DNA from: Legionella massiliensis
GTDB taxonomy: Bacteria; Pseudomonadota; Gammaproteobacteria; Legionellales; Legionellaceae
DNA length: 64,000 nt
Direction: 5' to 3'
NCBI RefSeq assembly: GCF_000756815.1
Contig: NZ_CCVW01000001.1
Span: forward strand, 558,001-622,000
The translations under genes were made by a program, and so were the position numbers. The notes below the pieces were generated by a model. The model saw only the letters and a program-made list of their open reading frames with translations. It did no database searches and was not told where the DNA came from. This document shows, in pieces, positions 8,510-17,069 of this stretch (positions are counted from its first letter, which is position 1; the number at the start of each line of letters is the position of its first letter).

Positions 8510-9628
8510 ATGAACATACTTATTACAGGTGGCGCAGGATTTATTGGTACATGGCTAACAGAGTTACTACATACAAAAGGGCATACAATTACGATTTTTG
8601 ATAATTTAAGTGCTCAAATTCATGGGGAAATCCCTGCATTAATGCTGCAAAAGTTTGATAAACCTGGTGTGTTTTTTAAACGAGGTGACATTCGCAACAA
8701 AGATCTTCTTAATGACCTTCTAGAACAGTGTGATGCTGTAATTCATTTGGCCGCAGAAACCGGAACAGGCCAATCAATGTACATGATTGACCATTACTAT
8801 AGTGTAAATGTTCAAGGTACAGCAGGTTTATTGGAGCTTATTGGCACACGCCATCGACATATATCTAAGGTTATCTTGGCTTCAAGCCGATCTGTTTATG
8901 GTGAAGGAGCGTACAGACTTGGCGATACCATACTTATTCCTAATTCTCGAAGTGCTACGCAACTTAAAGCAGGCCAATGGGAACCAACTTCAAAAGAAGG
9001 GCGTTCTTTATCGTTGATTGGCACACCAGAATTTGTTACCCCTAAGCCGGCTTCAATATATGCGGCAACAAAGCTTGCAAATGAACAGTTAGGGCGAATT
9101 TTTTCAGATGCTTATGGGGTTGATGTATTTGCTTTGCGTTTTCAAAATGTTTATGGGGAATATCAATCATTAAATAACCCTTATACAGGAATTTTATCTA
9201 TATTTTCGAATCAAATGAGGAAGAATCTCCCCATAAATATTTTTGAGGATGGTTTAGAAAGCCGAGATTTTGTTCATGTTTCTGATGTAGTAAATGGGAT
9301 TGCCCTAGCATTATTATCGGAACATAAAGGATTTCATGAAATAAACATTGGCTCAGGAATCGCAACTCCAGTATATGATGTCGCTGAACAATTACGAGAA
9401 ATCATAGGAAGTCAGTCAGAACTTAGGGTTACAGGTGATTACCGGGTAGGTGATATTAGACATTGTTTTGCGGATCTTAACTTGGCCAGGGAGCTAATCG
9501 GTTTCACTCCCAATGTGTCCCTAGAGCAAGGCTTAAGACAATTTGTTGCATGGGTCTTAACTCAAGATATTGCACAAGACAAATCTAATATCGCACAATC
9601 TAAATTAGCCAGCTTAGGATTAAGCTAA
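8510..9628 (+). CDS. NAD-dependent sugar epimerase/dehydratase (extended SDR)
   Basis: A 372-residue extended SDR with the Rossmann motif ITGGAGFIGTWL, catalytic Ser in ASSRSVYGEG and the Tyr/Lys pair in YAATKLANEQ. The insert between the Ser and Tyr is longer than in GalE. ATG 8510 is chosen because GAGGGA sits 7 bases upstream; a TTG at 8495 in the same frame has no ribosome-binding site of its own. It leads a short plus-strand run with an RgpF-type gene and an acyltransferase. A UDP- or dTDP-sugar C4 epimerase/dehydratase is likely; the specific sugar cannot be assigned. Confidence 0.85.
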   Translation: MNILITGGAGFIGTWLTELLHTKGHTITIFDNLSAQIHGEIPALMLQKFDKPGVFFKRGDIRNKDLLNDLLEQCDAVIHLAAETGTGQSMYMIDHYYSVNVQGTAGLLELIGTRHRHISKVILASSRSVYGEGAYRLGDTILIPNSRSATQLKAGQWEPTSKEGRSLSLIGTPEFVTPKPASIYAATKLANEQLGRIFSDAYGVDVFALRFQNVYGEYQSLNNPYTGILSIFSNQMRKNLPINIFEDGLESRDFVHVSDVVNGIALALLSEHKGFHEINIGSGIATPVYDVAEQLREIIGSQSELRVTGDYRVGDIRHCFADLNLARELIGFTPNVSLEQGLRQFVAWVLTQDIAQDKSNIAQSKLASLGLS

Positions 9629-9649
9629 TACATTTGAGGGTGAATATAT

Positions 9650-11470
9650 ATGCGCCGCATTGCTTTTTACTTGTTTTATGATCAAGACGGAATCGTAGAT
9701 GATTATATTATCTATAAACTACAAAAGCTTCGTGAGCACGTTGAAACGATATTTGTTGTATCAAACTCATCTTTGGATAAGATAAATCGTGAAAAAATTG
9801 AAGGTGTTTGCGATATTTTTTATGAAAGAGAAAACGTAGGTTTTGATGTATGGGGTTATAAAGAGGCTATGGAGCATTTTGGTCTTGATAAAACGAAGGC
9901 CTATGATGAATTAATTTTAATGAATTATACTTTTTTTGGCCCTATCTTTCCCTTTCAAGAACTATTTTCAGCTATGGAGAAAGAGCCATGTGATTTTTGG
10001 GGTATTTCTGCACATAAAGAGATTTCGCCAAATCCCTTTAATGGTGAAGAAAGTCTGCCATTTCATATCCAGTCTCATTTTATTGCAGTCCGTAAGCAGA
10101 TGTTTGAAAGCCAGTGCTTTCAAAATTATTGGGCTGATATGCCAAAGATTGAATCTTATTATGACTCCATACTAAAACATGAGTCTGTTTTTACTAAATA
10201 CTTTAGTGATAAGGGATACACCTTTAAAGTCTATATTGATCCTCAAGACTATTCGAGCGATTACCCTTTGCTTAAGGACATTGAGCAAGCAACTCAAAAT
10301 AGATGCCCAATATTAAAAAAACGAGCCTTGTTTCATGACCCAATTTTTCTTGAGCAACATGCTATTTTTCCTCGTAATGTCATGGAATATATTCAAAAAC
10401 ACTGCGACTATGATATTAATTTTATTTGGAAAAATCTTGTGCGTACGGTTGAGCCGCGTACTTTATATACCAATTTGGATATGCTGGAAGTTCTTCCTGA
10501 TAGCCTAAATCAACCAATGCCAGATAAGGTGCCTCGGATAGCTGTTATTGCTCATATGTACTATAGCGATATGATAGCCGAATTAATGAGTTATATGAGT
10601 AATATTCCTTACAATTATGATTTATATATAACAACAGATTCTGAGCGTAAAAAGCAGGAAATGCTACCTCAAGTATCAAAATTTAACCTCTCTTATTTTG
10701 AGATTAGAGTGACGAAAACGAATAGAGGACGGGATATGGCACCTATGTTCGTCGCATGCCAAGATGTTCTGCTTTCAGAGAAATATGATTATATTTGTCG
10801 ATTACATTCTAAAAAATCACCTCAAGATGGCTTTCAAGTGGGCAGTCATTTTAAAAAGCATATGTATGAGAATTTACTTTATTCAAAAAATTATATTTCA
10901 AATGTACTTTCTTTATTTGAAACTCAGCCTTTGCTGGGTGTTGTTATGCCTCCAGTGATACATATCGGTTATGGAACCTTAGGGCATTCATGGTCAATCA
11001 ATAAAGAGAATGTTCGCAGTTATTGTAAAAAAATAGGAATCAAAACAATGCTCGATAAAAGTACACCTCTAGCTCCCTATGGTGGTATGTATTGGTTTCG
11101 ACCTTCAGCATTAAAAAAGCTAGCGAGCTATCCTTGGAAATGGAATGATTTTGAAGTTGAAAATGGACAAGTTGATGGTACTTTAGCACATGCCTTAGAA
11201 AGGATAATTGTCTATGCCGCAATGGATGAAGGTTATTATGCTCGTACTGTTATGAATGTAACTGCAGCGGCGCTTAACTATACTAAGTTAGAATATAAGC
11301 TTCAGAAGCTGTCTTCCATGATACCCTACGGACAAGTTAGATCGCAGATAGATTGGTTGCATTTTGTGCATGCTAATTTTGGTTCCTGGAATACCATAAG
11401 AGGATCGCTTAAACGACTTCTTGTTGTGGTTTTCTATGGTGTTAAGAGAAGACTAAAATGGGCCTCATAA
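9650..11470 (+). CDS. Rhamnan synthesis protein F (RgpF) family protein
   Basis: A 606-residue protein of the RgpF family, involved in rhamnose-containing polysaccharides. Typical features are the N-terminal RRIAFYLFYDQDGIVDDYI, the ENVGFDVWGYKEAM motif, and the C-terminal half with RGRDMAPM, CRLHSKKSPQ and LAPYGGMYWFRPSALKKL. The two halves look like two glycosyltransferase-like domains. GAGGG precedes ATG 9650 by about 9 bases. A paralogue of the same architecture lies at 21395-23293 on the other strand. With the dTDP-rhamnose genes in the same locus, transfer of L-rhamnose or extension of a rhamnan is the best inference. Confidence 0.85.
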   Translation: MRRIAFYLFYDQDGIVDDYIIYKLQKLREHVETIFVVSNSSLDKINREKIEGVCDIFYERENVGFDVWGYKEAMEHFGLDKTKAYDELILMNYTFFGPIFPFQELFSAMEKEPCDFWGISAHKEISPNPFNGEESLPFHIQSHFIAVRKQMFESQCFQNYWADMPKIESYYDSILKHESVFTKYFSDKGYTFKVYIDPQDYSSDYPLLKDIEQATQNRCPILKKRALFHDPIFLEQHAIFPRNVMEYIQKHCDYDINFIWKNLVRTVEPRTLYTNLDMLEVLPDSLNQPMPDKVPRIAVIAHMYYSDMIAELMSYMSNIPYNYDLYITTDSERKKQEMLPQVSKFNLSYFEIRVTKTNRGRDMAPMFVACQDVLLSEKYDYICRLHSKKSPQDGFQVGSHFKKHMYENLLYSKNYISNVLSLFETQPLLGVVMPPVIHIGYGTLGHSWSINKENVRSYCKKIGIKTMLDKSTPLAPYGGMYWFRPSALKKLASYPWKWNDFEVENGQVDGTLAHALERIIVYAAMDEGYYARTVMNVTAAALNYTKLEYKLQKLSSMIPYGQVRSQIDWLHFVHANFGSWNTIRGSLKRLLVVVFYGVKRRLKWAS

Positions 11471-11528
11471 ATAAGATTTAATAGATAATTTATTAAGTTA
11501 ACTCGCTTCTAATCTTGGGGAATAATTT

Positions 11529-12668
11529 ATGTATGGGCGTCGTGTATTCGGCTTAGATGTACTTCGTGCATTAGCTATATTAATCGTAGTATATGCACAC
11601 GGAGTAATCTTTCAAGGTAATAGCCATTTTTTGAAGAAGCTATATAAAATCCACATCCCTATCGATGGTGTGGATTTATTTTTCGTTTTAAGTGGATTTC
11701 TTATCGGGCATATATTATTGAAAGCCGTATCAAATGGTTTTTTTAATATAAGCTCTCTTTTCGAGTTTTGGATCAGACGCTGGTTTAGAACATTGCCCAA
11801 TTACTTTTTAATCTTGGGCTGTTTAATGTTAATTTTTAACAGCTACTTCGATAAATATACCATTATAAAGTTTATTTTTTTCATCCAAAATCTTGCATAT
11901 CCTCATCCAGATGTTTTTCCAGAGGCTTGGAGCCTTGCAGTGGAAGAATGGTTTTATCTAGCCACACCACTCCTGTTGTTTTTTTTAATGAAAATCAAAG
12001 GATTGGAGCATAAAAGAATTATATTATCGTGGATATTCATGATTATTATATTTTCCACGGCTTTTAGAGTTTATCAGGCAATTTTAATGAATCTTGATGG
12101 ATATGCCTGGGAGGCCCATATACGAAAAGAAGTGTTTACACGATTAGACAGTTTAATGTATGGCATTTTGGGGGCATATTTGAATCGCTACCATGAAAAG
12201 GCTTGGAGTGCATGGGCAAATAAATGCTTTGCTCTTGGTATAATTATGATTTTAGGAGTTTTACCTGCTATTTCTGCTGCAATCTCACAAAAGTTTTTTT
12301 TAAATTACATCTCATTAACCTTCTATCCAATAAGCGTTTTATTGCTTTTACCCAAGTTGTCTGCTTGGAATGTAGGTCCAGGCCGAATTAGGAATGTAAT
12401 CATTTTTATAAGTAAAATTTCTTATTCAATGTATCTAACACATTTATCTTTAATTATGTTCTATGTTTTACCCAAGGTTATGGGCTGGATGCCATTTCAT
12501 CTTGGTCGTTCTGAAGATTTAGTGAGATATATTATGTATTGGACACTGACTATTTTAATTTCAACAATACTTTATAAATATTATGAGCAACCTATGACCT
12601 CACTACGCGATAAGTTTAGTTTTCGTAAATTATCCATTATGCCTAGACCCTTAACTAGCTCTACCTAG
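11529..12668 (+). CDS. Acyltransferase-3 family membrane protein
   Basis: A 379-residue polytopic protein of the OafA/NodX acyltransferase-3 family. The N-terminal motif FGLDVLRALAILIVVYAHG holds the conserved R and H, followed by DLFFVLSGFLIG and SLAVEEWFYL. It lacks the C-terminal SGNH domain present in the paralogue at 12903-14954. Proteins of this kind O-acetylate surface sugars at the inner membrane. It is the last gene of the plus-strand run and converges on the minus-strand acyltransferase. Confidence 0.85.
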   Translation: MYGRRVFGLDVLRALAILIVVYAHGVIFQGNSHFLKKLYKIHIPIDGVDLFFVLSGFLIGHILLKAVSNGFFNISSLFEFWIRRWFRTLPNYFLILGCLMLIFNSYFDKYTIIKFIFFIQNLAYPHPDVFPEAWSLAVEEWFYLATPLLLFFLMKIKGLEHKRIILSWIFMIIIFSTAFRVYQAILMNLDGYAWEAHIRKEVFTRLDSLMYGILGAYLNRYHEKAWSAWANKCFALGIIMILGVLPAISAAISQKFFLNYISLTFYPISVLLLLPKLSAWNVGPGRIRNVIIFISKISYSMYLTHLSLIMFYVLPKVMGWMPFHLGRSEDLVRYIMYWTLTILISTILYKYYEQPMTSLRDKFSFRKLSIMPRPLTSST

Positions 12669-12698
12669 CTTAAAGAATGGGGGTAGCTGAGGGGGCGG

Positions 12699-12843
12699 AG
12701 AATAGTCTGTATTTGGCGCATTTTGCAGAAAAATTGAAGAAACTACTCACATAGATAGCTATGCTATTTTTTTTCAGTTTTTTTCACAATCTGCGCTCGA
12801 ACCCAAGCTTTCATCCAGATTCAAACATACCCTGAACGGATAC
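12699..12843. repeat. Dispersed two-block repeat, copy A
   Basis: Block 1 (12699-12720) matches 26071-26092 with one mismatch over 22 bases. Block 2 (12791-12843, ending CCCTGAACGGATAC) matches 26095-26149 with a few changes. Here the blocks are 70 bases apart, with a short palindrome (CATAG-ATAG-CTATG) between them; in copy B they are 2 bases apart. No coding potential. It fills the space between two convergent acyltransferase genes. Confidence 0.7.
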
Positions 12844-12902
12844 AATACATCTAAATCAGGCCTCGAAACTTTTGCTTTACCTCGACATATTAAGGTTTTC
12901 AT

Positions 12903-14954
12903 TCATGATTTTGCTAAGGAATTTGGGAGCAAGGAAGGAAATTCTTTTACAAAAGATTCTGCATAAAACTCACTTCCTTTAACCGACAAATGATTGTGAT
13001 CAAAATATAAAGCATTGCCATTTTTCGTGGCATAACACCATTGACTGTCACAAAAATACTTTAAAGGATCGAATACTTCAACTTGGGGATAATCTTTAAG
13101 TACTTTATTTAGTATTTTTCGGAAGGGCGCTTGCCGCTCGTCGACAATCTTCCTGGGAATATTACAATTGGGCACAGTTTTTTTACTTATTCTTACTGGC
13201 CTATTGTCAATACAGTCTTTCATGTCATGAAATAATTCGGGAACTTGATAAGTCAGTATTATTCTATTATCTCTTTCTATAAATTTATTGAGCAGGTCAC
13301 GTAACGCAGGCTCCCAGAATGAAATATCTTCTCTTGGAATTTGTTTCCCATTAAATATGATCCCTTCTGGTCCTAGTGGGGGGTAGGGATAGCGAGGATC
13401 ATCATGATTTGTTGTGGCATATAATGCACTGAATATGATGGTTTTTCTATTTTGTAAAAGCCTATTTTTATAAAAGGTTAAACAATTTTCTGAGTCATTA
13501 AGACCTTCTACAGGAAAGCATAATAGAGACGTTAAAATACGCATCTTCGTATTAGGATAGGTTTTTACTAGCCCCGGCCATAAGTGAACAGCATGAGAAT
13601 TACCTAATATTAGTACCTCTGTCTCGCCTGGATTTGTAGAGATACAATATTGACCTTCTCCTGCTGTAAATAAGCAGGTGCTTAAGTCAACCTTGTCATA
13701 AGTTAATTTATGGGCAGACAAAGGAATTTCGATGGTTGAGACTCTGAATGGAAATCCCTTTTGTTTATAACAAAAGATCCCTATCAAAAAAAAGCAAATT
13801 AATAACACAAACAAAATAGTCGCTTTCAAAACTCGATGTTTACCAAAGCGAATTGGTTTTTCAATAAAATAATAGGTAAGAGCAGCAAGAACAAAGCTTA
13901 TAAATAAACAACCGAAACGAAGTAGTCGAGATGGTGCTTGTTGCTCCATAATGCGGGCGAAACTTAGCAAGGGCCAATGCCACAAATAAAGTGGAAAACT
14001 AATTAATCCTATCCAGACTAAAAAGCGGTTTGCAAGAATATGGCGGTTAATGAATGCCTCTCTTCCAGCAGCAATGAGCAGAAAGGCTCCTATAACTGGG
14101 TAAAAGGCATTCTTTCCGGGGAAACGTTTCTCTGGACTCAGCTTGTGAAATGCAAAGAGTATTAGCAAAAAACCTAAAATTGAAATTAAATCCTGAGTCC
14201 ACTTCACATTCGACCAAGCAGAAAATCTTCCCCAAAAAAGCTTCGATTGATTCTTGAGGACTTGTTGGATTTTATCGCTGTGTAAGGAAGCTAACAAACT
14301 ACCCGATAATAGCTCATAAAAGCGCATATGAGGCAAATAAAAAGCGCCAATACGATCGGTTTTTAATCCTTTGAGGTTTAACCAAAATGAGATAAGAATG
14401 CAGAATAATACTAGCATTGGTACATTAAATCGTAGTTTATAAGCAATGAAGATCAGGATAGGCCATATCAGATAAAATTGCTCTTCAACACCTAAAGACC
14501 ATAAATGCAGCAAGGGTTTGAGCTCCGATGCAATATCAAAATAGTCTGCACTTTTCCATAATAGGAGGTTAGACGAAAAACCTGAGGCAGCTGATATATG
14601 TTTACCGAGTTCTTTATATTCATCAGGTAATAAAACAAACCATCCTATAAGAAAAACACTGAATAGAACGACAAGTAACGCAGGTAAAATGCGATTTATT
14701 CGACGAACATAGAAGTTTTTATAATTAAAGCGATTATAAGAGTCCATTTCTTCAAAAATAATGCGCGATATTAAATAGCCAGAGATTACAAAAAATATAT
14801 CTACGCCAATAAAACCGCCTGAGAATTTTGCGGGGAAGGCATGAAATACTAAAACCGACAGAACAGCAATTGCACGTAACCCATCTATATCTGCTCGGTA
14901 ATTAATAGTTTTACCTACATTAATTTGATTAACTTTTTCTTTTAAAAAGCTCAT
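12903..14954 (-). CDS. OafA-type acyltransferase with C-terminal SGNH domain
   Basis: A 683-residue protein. Residues about 20-380 form an acyltransferase-3 membrane domain (DIDGLRAIAVLSVLVFHAFP, GVDIFFVISGYLIS, LWSLGVEEQFYLIWP). The last 280 residues form a periplasmic SGNH hydrolase-like domain with LILGNSHAVHLWPG as block I and DHNHLSVKGSEFYAE as the catalytic D-x-x-H block. This fusion is characteristic of O-antigen O-acetyltransferases such as OafB, where acetyl groups pass through the membrane domain to the SGNH domain. It is the last gene of the large minus-strand polysaccharide run. Confidence 0.9.
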   Translation of the reverse strand: MSFLKEKVNQINVGKTINYRADIDGLRAIAVLSVLVFHAFPAKFSGGFIGVDIFFVISGYLISRIIFEEMDSYNRFNYKNFYVRRINRILPALLVVLFSVFLIGWFVLLPDEYKELGKHISAASGFSSNLLLWKSADYFDIASELKPLLHLWSLGVEEQFYLIWPILIFIAYKLRFNVPMLVLFCILISFWLNLKGLKTDRIGAFYLPHMRFYELLSGSLLASLHSDKIQQVLKNQSKLFWGRFSAWSNVKWTQDLISILGFLLILFAFHKLSPEKRFPGKNAFYPVIGAFLLIAAGREAFINRHILANRFLVWIGLISFPLYLWHWPLLSFARIMEQQAPSRLLRFGCLFISFVLAALTYYFIEKPIRFGKHRVLKATILFVLLICFFLIGIFCYKQKGFPFRVSTIEIPLSAHKLTYDKVDLSTCLFTAGEGQYCISTNPGETEVLILGNSHAVHLWPGLVKTYPNTKMRILTSLLCFPVEGLNDSENCLTFYKNRLLQNRKTIIFSALYATTNHDDPRYPYPPLGPEGIIFNGKQIPREDISFWEPALRDLLNKFIERDNRIILTYQVPELFHDMKDCIDNRPVRISKKTVPNCNIPRKIVDERQAPFRKILNKVLKDYPQVEVFDPLKYFCDSQWCYATKNGNALYFDHNHLSVKGSEFYAESFVKEFPSLLPNSLAKS

Positions 14955-15118
14955 GTTGTAATTCTCAACTCCATTTTTTGAGCCTATTTTTCCGGGCTAA
15001 AATTCTAATAAGTCTTCCTCTTAAGGATGCCACATCAGGTCTTAGAGCCTTTTGCTGTTTGGATTTATCGCAATTGGTAGGCAAACAGCCGGTTATTTTA
15101 TGCAATTTATTATCATTG

Positions 15119-15334
15119 CTATAAAAACTTTTTACCAAACCGTCGCTCAAAACGTTTAAGCAAATAGACCAAATTTCTGCTTGCTGTACTAGTAAAGATA
15201 AAAGGTAGGAATGCATGAATGATACAAACGCTACCTGAAAAAATCATAATCAAGCCACAGTATATTGCTTCAAATAGGTGACCAATATAAGTCTCACCTG
15301 TATTTTTGGGGTGATGAGTAAAAGGGTTTTTCAT
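15119..15334 (-). CDS. Small DUF6356-family membrane protein
   Basis: A 71-residue protein beginning MKNPFTHHPKNTGETYIGHL, with one hydrophobic segment (about residues 22-50) and a basic tail. The N-terminal F-x-x-HP-x-x-xGE-x-Y pattern matches the small DUF6356 proteins often found in surface-polysaccharide clusters. Function is unknown. It sits between the coiled-coil sulfotransferase and the OafA gene on the same strand. An overlapping frame at 14965-15216 looks like a shadow. Confidence 0.65.
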   Translation of the reverse strand: MKNPFTHHPKNTGETYIGHLFEAIYCGLIMIFSGSVCIIHAFLPFIFTSTASRNLVYLLKRFERRFGKKFL

Positions 15335-15363
15335 CTTTTTTTCCTATTATGAATCTACAACCT

Positions 15364-17067
15364 CTAGGAGCTGCCTTTTATAGGCCAAACTAAGAAACGG
15401 CTAATAAAACGTAATGGCTTTGTTATAACCCAAGATTTAGATTTAAGCGTTTTATTTAGCTCTTGGCTTAAATTAATCACCTGAGCCTCGCGTTCAGCTA
15501 CATTCTGAGTAAGGGCAGTTACCAGTGCATCGCGTTCAGCTACATTCTGAGTAAGGGCAGTTACCAGTGCATCGCGCTGAGCTACAAGCTGGGTAAGGTT
15601 TGTAATATGAGAATCATACTCAGTCACAACCTGACTAAGGTGAGCGACCTGCATCTCACGTTGAGTTACAGCATGACTAAGATTTGCCGCATGAGTATCG
15701 CGTTCAGCTACAAGCTGGGTAAGATTTGTCGTATGAATATTATACTCAGCCACAACCTGATTAAGATGAGTAATTTGAGTATCGCGCTCAGCTACAAGCT
15801 GGGTAAGATTTGTCGTATGAATATCATACTCAGCCACAACCTGATTAAGATGAGTAATTTGAGTATCGCGCTCAGCTACGAGCTGGGTAAGGTTTGTCGT
15901 ATGAGTTTCATACTCAGCTACAACCTCACTTATGCGAGCGATCTCAGTCTCGCGCTTATCTACAAGCTCAGTAAGGCTTGCCGCCTGAGCTTCGTGCCCT
16001 ACTATAGCCTGAGTAAGGTTTGTCACTTGCCCTTCACGCTCAGTTACAAGCTGGAGGAGATTCGCCGTATGAGTTTCGTATTCAGTTATCGTGTTAGTAA
16101 GGTTAGTTACTCGAGCCCCGCGTTCAGCTAGCTGACAATTAAGATCCTCTATCTGGTTTTTATATTCAGTTATGGTTTGTAATGCAATTGCTTCACGGGA
16201 GATAAGTTTGTCCGCTAGTGTAAAAGAAAAATAAAATTTCTCTATTTCTTTCCCCCAAAGTGTTAGTTTATTTTGTAGTTTAGTATCGTCAATCGGAGCC
16301 CTATCTCTGGCAAGCATCAATAGGTCATTATAAATTTCGCGAACAACTGAGGGGCAAATATTATCTTGTAAACTATCTAGATTATAGACTGTATGTCGAA
16401 GTCTTTGCTCAAGAAATGTTTCTTTATATTGCCTCATCTCGTTAAGATCAATATCTTGAGCAATAGCTTGACCAATGCGTTCTAATTCACTATCTGCAGA
16501 CTGCATTAAATGATCATAATCAACAACAATACGATTACAACCGATACTATGTTTTAAGCTTTCATAAACGTAACATAGCCATAATAAGAAACCATGCTCT
16601 AATGTAAAATTGTCTCTTTTATTCAAAGAGCTCGCTACACTAAGTGGATGTCGTATAGCTAAAACGTAGTGAACATCTAATTGGCAATGGAGGAAAACCT
16701 CTTTCCAAAAAGCTAGCAGTCGAGCCACTCGAGGATCTTTGATACCAAAAACGAAGGTTCCCTCCATTTTCTTTTGTATTAATTCGACAGCACGGTCGAA
16801 ATATCCCTTTTGACGCAAACAATCAACATATTCTGTATCAAAAGAAGATAGATCGCTCCATTTTCTATGAATAAATGCCAATATCTCTTCATTAAGCGTA
16901 TTTAAATCAATGTCTTCATAGAAGCCCTTATCATTGTCACCTATAATTGGAGGTATTAAATTATCACCTAAGCCTATACCTAGTACTTGCAATCCTCGGG
17001 TTATTACACTAGTGCCGCTGCGGTGCATGCCTAAGACAACAATTAGCTTTTTATTTTCTGAGCTCAT
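15364..17067 (-). CDS. Sulfotransferase with long C-terminal coiled coil (candidate chain-terminating enzyme)
   Basis: About 567 residues. The N-terminal 290 residues are a PAPS-dependent sulfotransferase: the 5'-phosphosulfate loop is LGMHRSGTSVITRGL and the 3'-phosphate motif lies in LAIRHPLSVASSL. Residues about 300-530 are a coiled coil built of 14-residue units such as LTQLVAERDTQITHLNQ. The tail SKSWVITKPLRF resembles a short motif ending many polysaccharide enzymes. I start at ATG 17067, 2 bases after the Wzt stop, with AGAGGT upstream; a GTG at 17088 lies inside wzt. Position and layout mimic WbdD of E. coli O9a, whose coiled coil sets O-chain length. Terminal sulfation is inference. 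Confidence 0.8.
   Translation of the reverse strand: MSSENKKLIVVLGMHRSGTSVITRGLQVLGIGLGDNLIPPIIGDNDKGFYEDIDLNTLNEEILAFIHRKWSDLSSFDTEYVDCLRQKGYFDRAVELIQKKMEGTFVFGIKDPRVARLLAFWKEVFLHCQLDVHYVLAIRHPLSVASSLNKRDNFTLEHGFLLWLCYVYESLKHSIGCNRIVVDYDHLMQSADSELERIGQAIAQDIDLNEMRQYKETFLEQRLRHTVYNLDSLQDNICPSVVREIYNDLLMLARDRAPIDDTKLQNKLTLWGKEIEKFYFSFTLADKLISREAIALQTITEYKNQIEDLNCQLAERGARVTNLTNTITEYETHTANLLQLVTEREGQVTNLTQAIVGHEAQAASLTELVDKRETEIARISEVVAEYETHTTNLTQLVAERDTQITHLNQVVAEYDIHTTNLTQLVAERDTQITHLNQVVAEYNIHTTNLTQLVAERDTHAANLSHAVTQREMQVAHLSQVVTEYDSHITNLTQLVAQRDALVTALTQNVAERDALVTALTQNVAEREAQVINLSQELNKTLKSKSWVITKPLRFISRFLVWPIKGSS
15489..15958. repeat. Tandem 42/84-bp repeats inside the coiled-coil sulfotransferase gene
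   Basis: Two identical 42-base units lie at 15489-15530 and 15531-15572. An 84-base unit begins at 15707, 15791 and 15875; the first two copies differ by one or two bases and the third diverges. Each 42 bases encodes one 14-residue coiled-coil unit, so unit gain or loss stays in frame and would change coil length. Confidence 0.85.
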
Positions 17068-17069
17068 TC

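Noticed and set aside
14965-15216. 83-codon minus-strand open frame overlapping the DUF6356 gene
   Set aside because: Overlaps a better supported small gene by about 100 bases in another frame, has no family resemblance and no good ribosome-binding site.
15489-15958. CRISPR-like array
   Set aside because: Regular 42/84-bp repeats are contiguous, in frame and encode coiled coil; there are no unique spacers.
15607-16131. 174-codon plus-strand frame opposite the coiled-coil sulfotransferase
   Set aside because: It is the antisense reading of the tandem repeats and only mirrors their periodicity.
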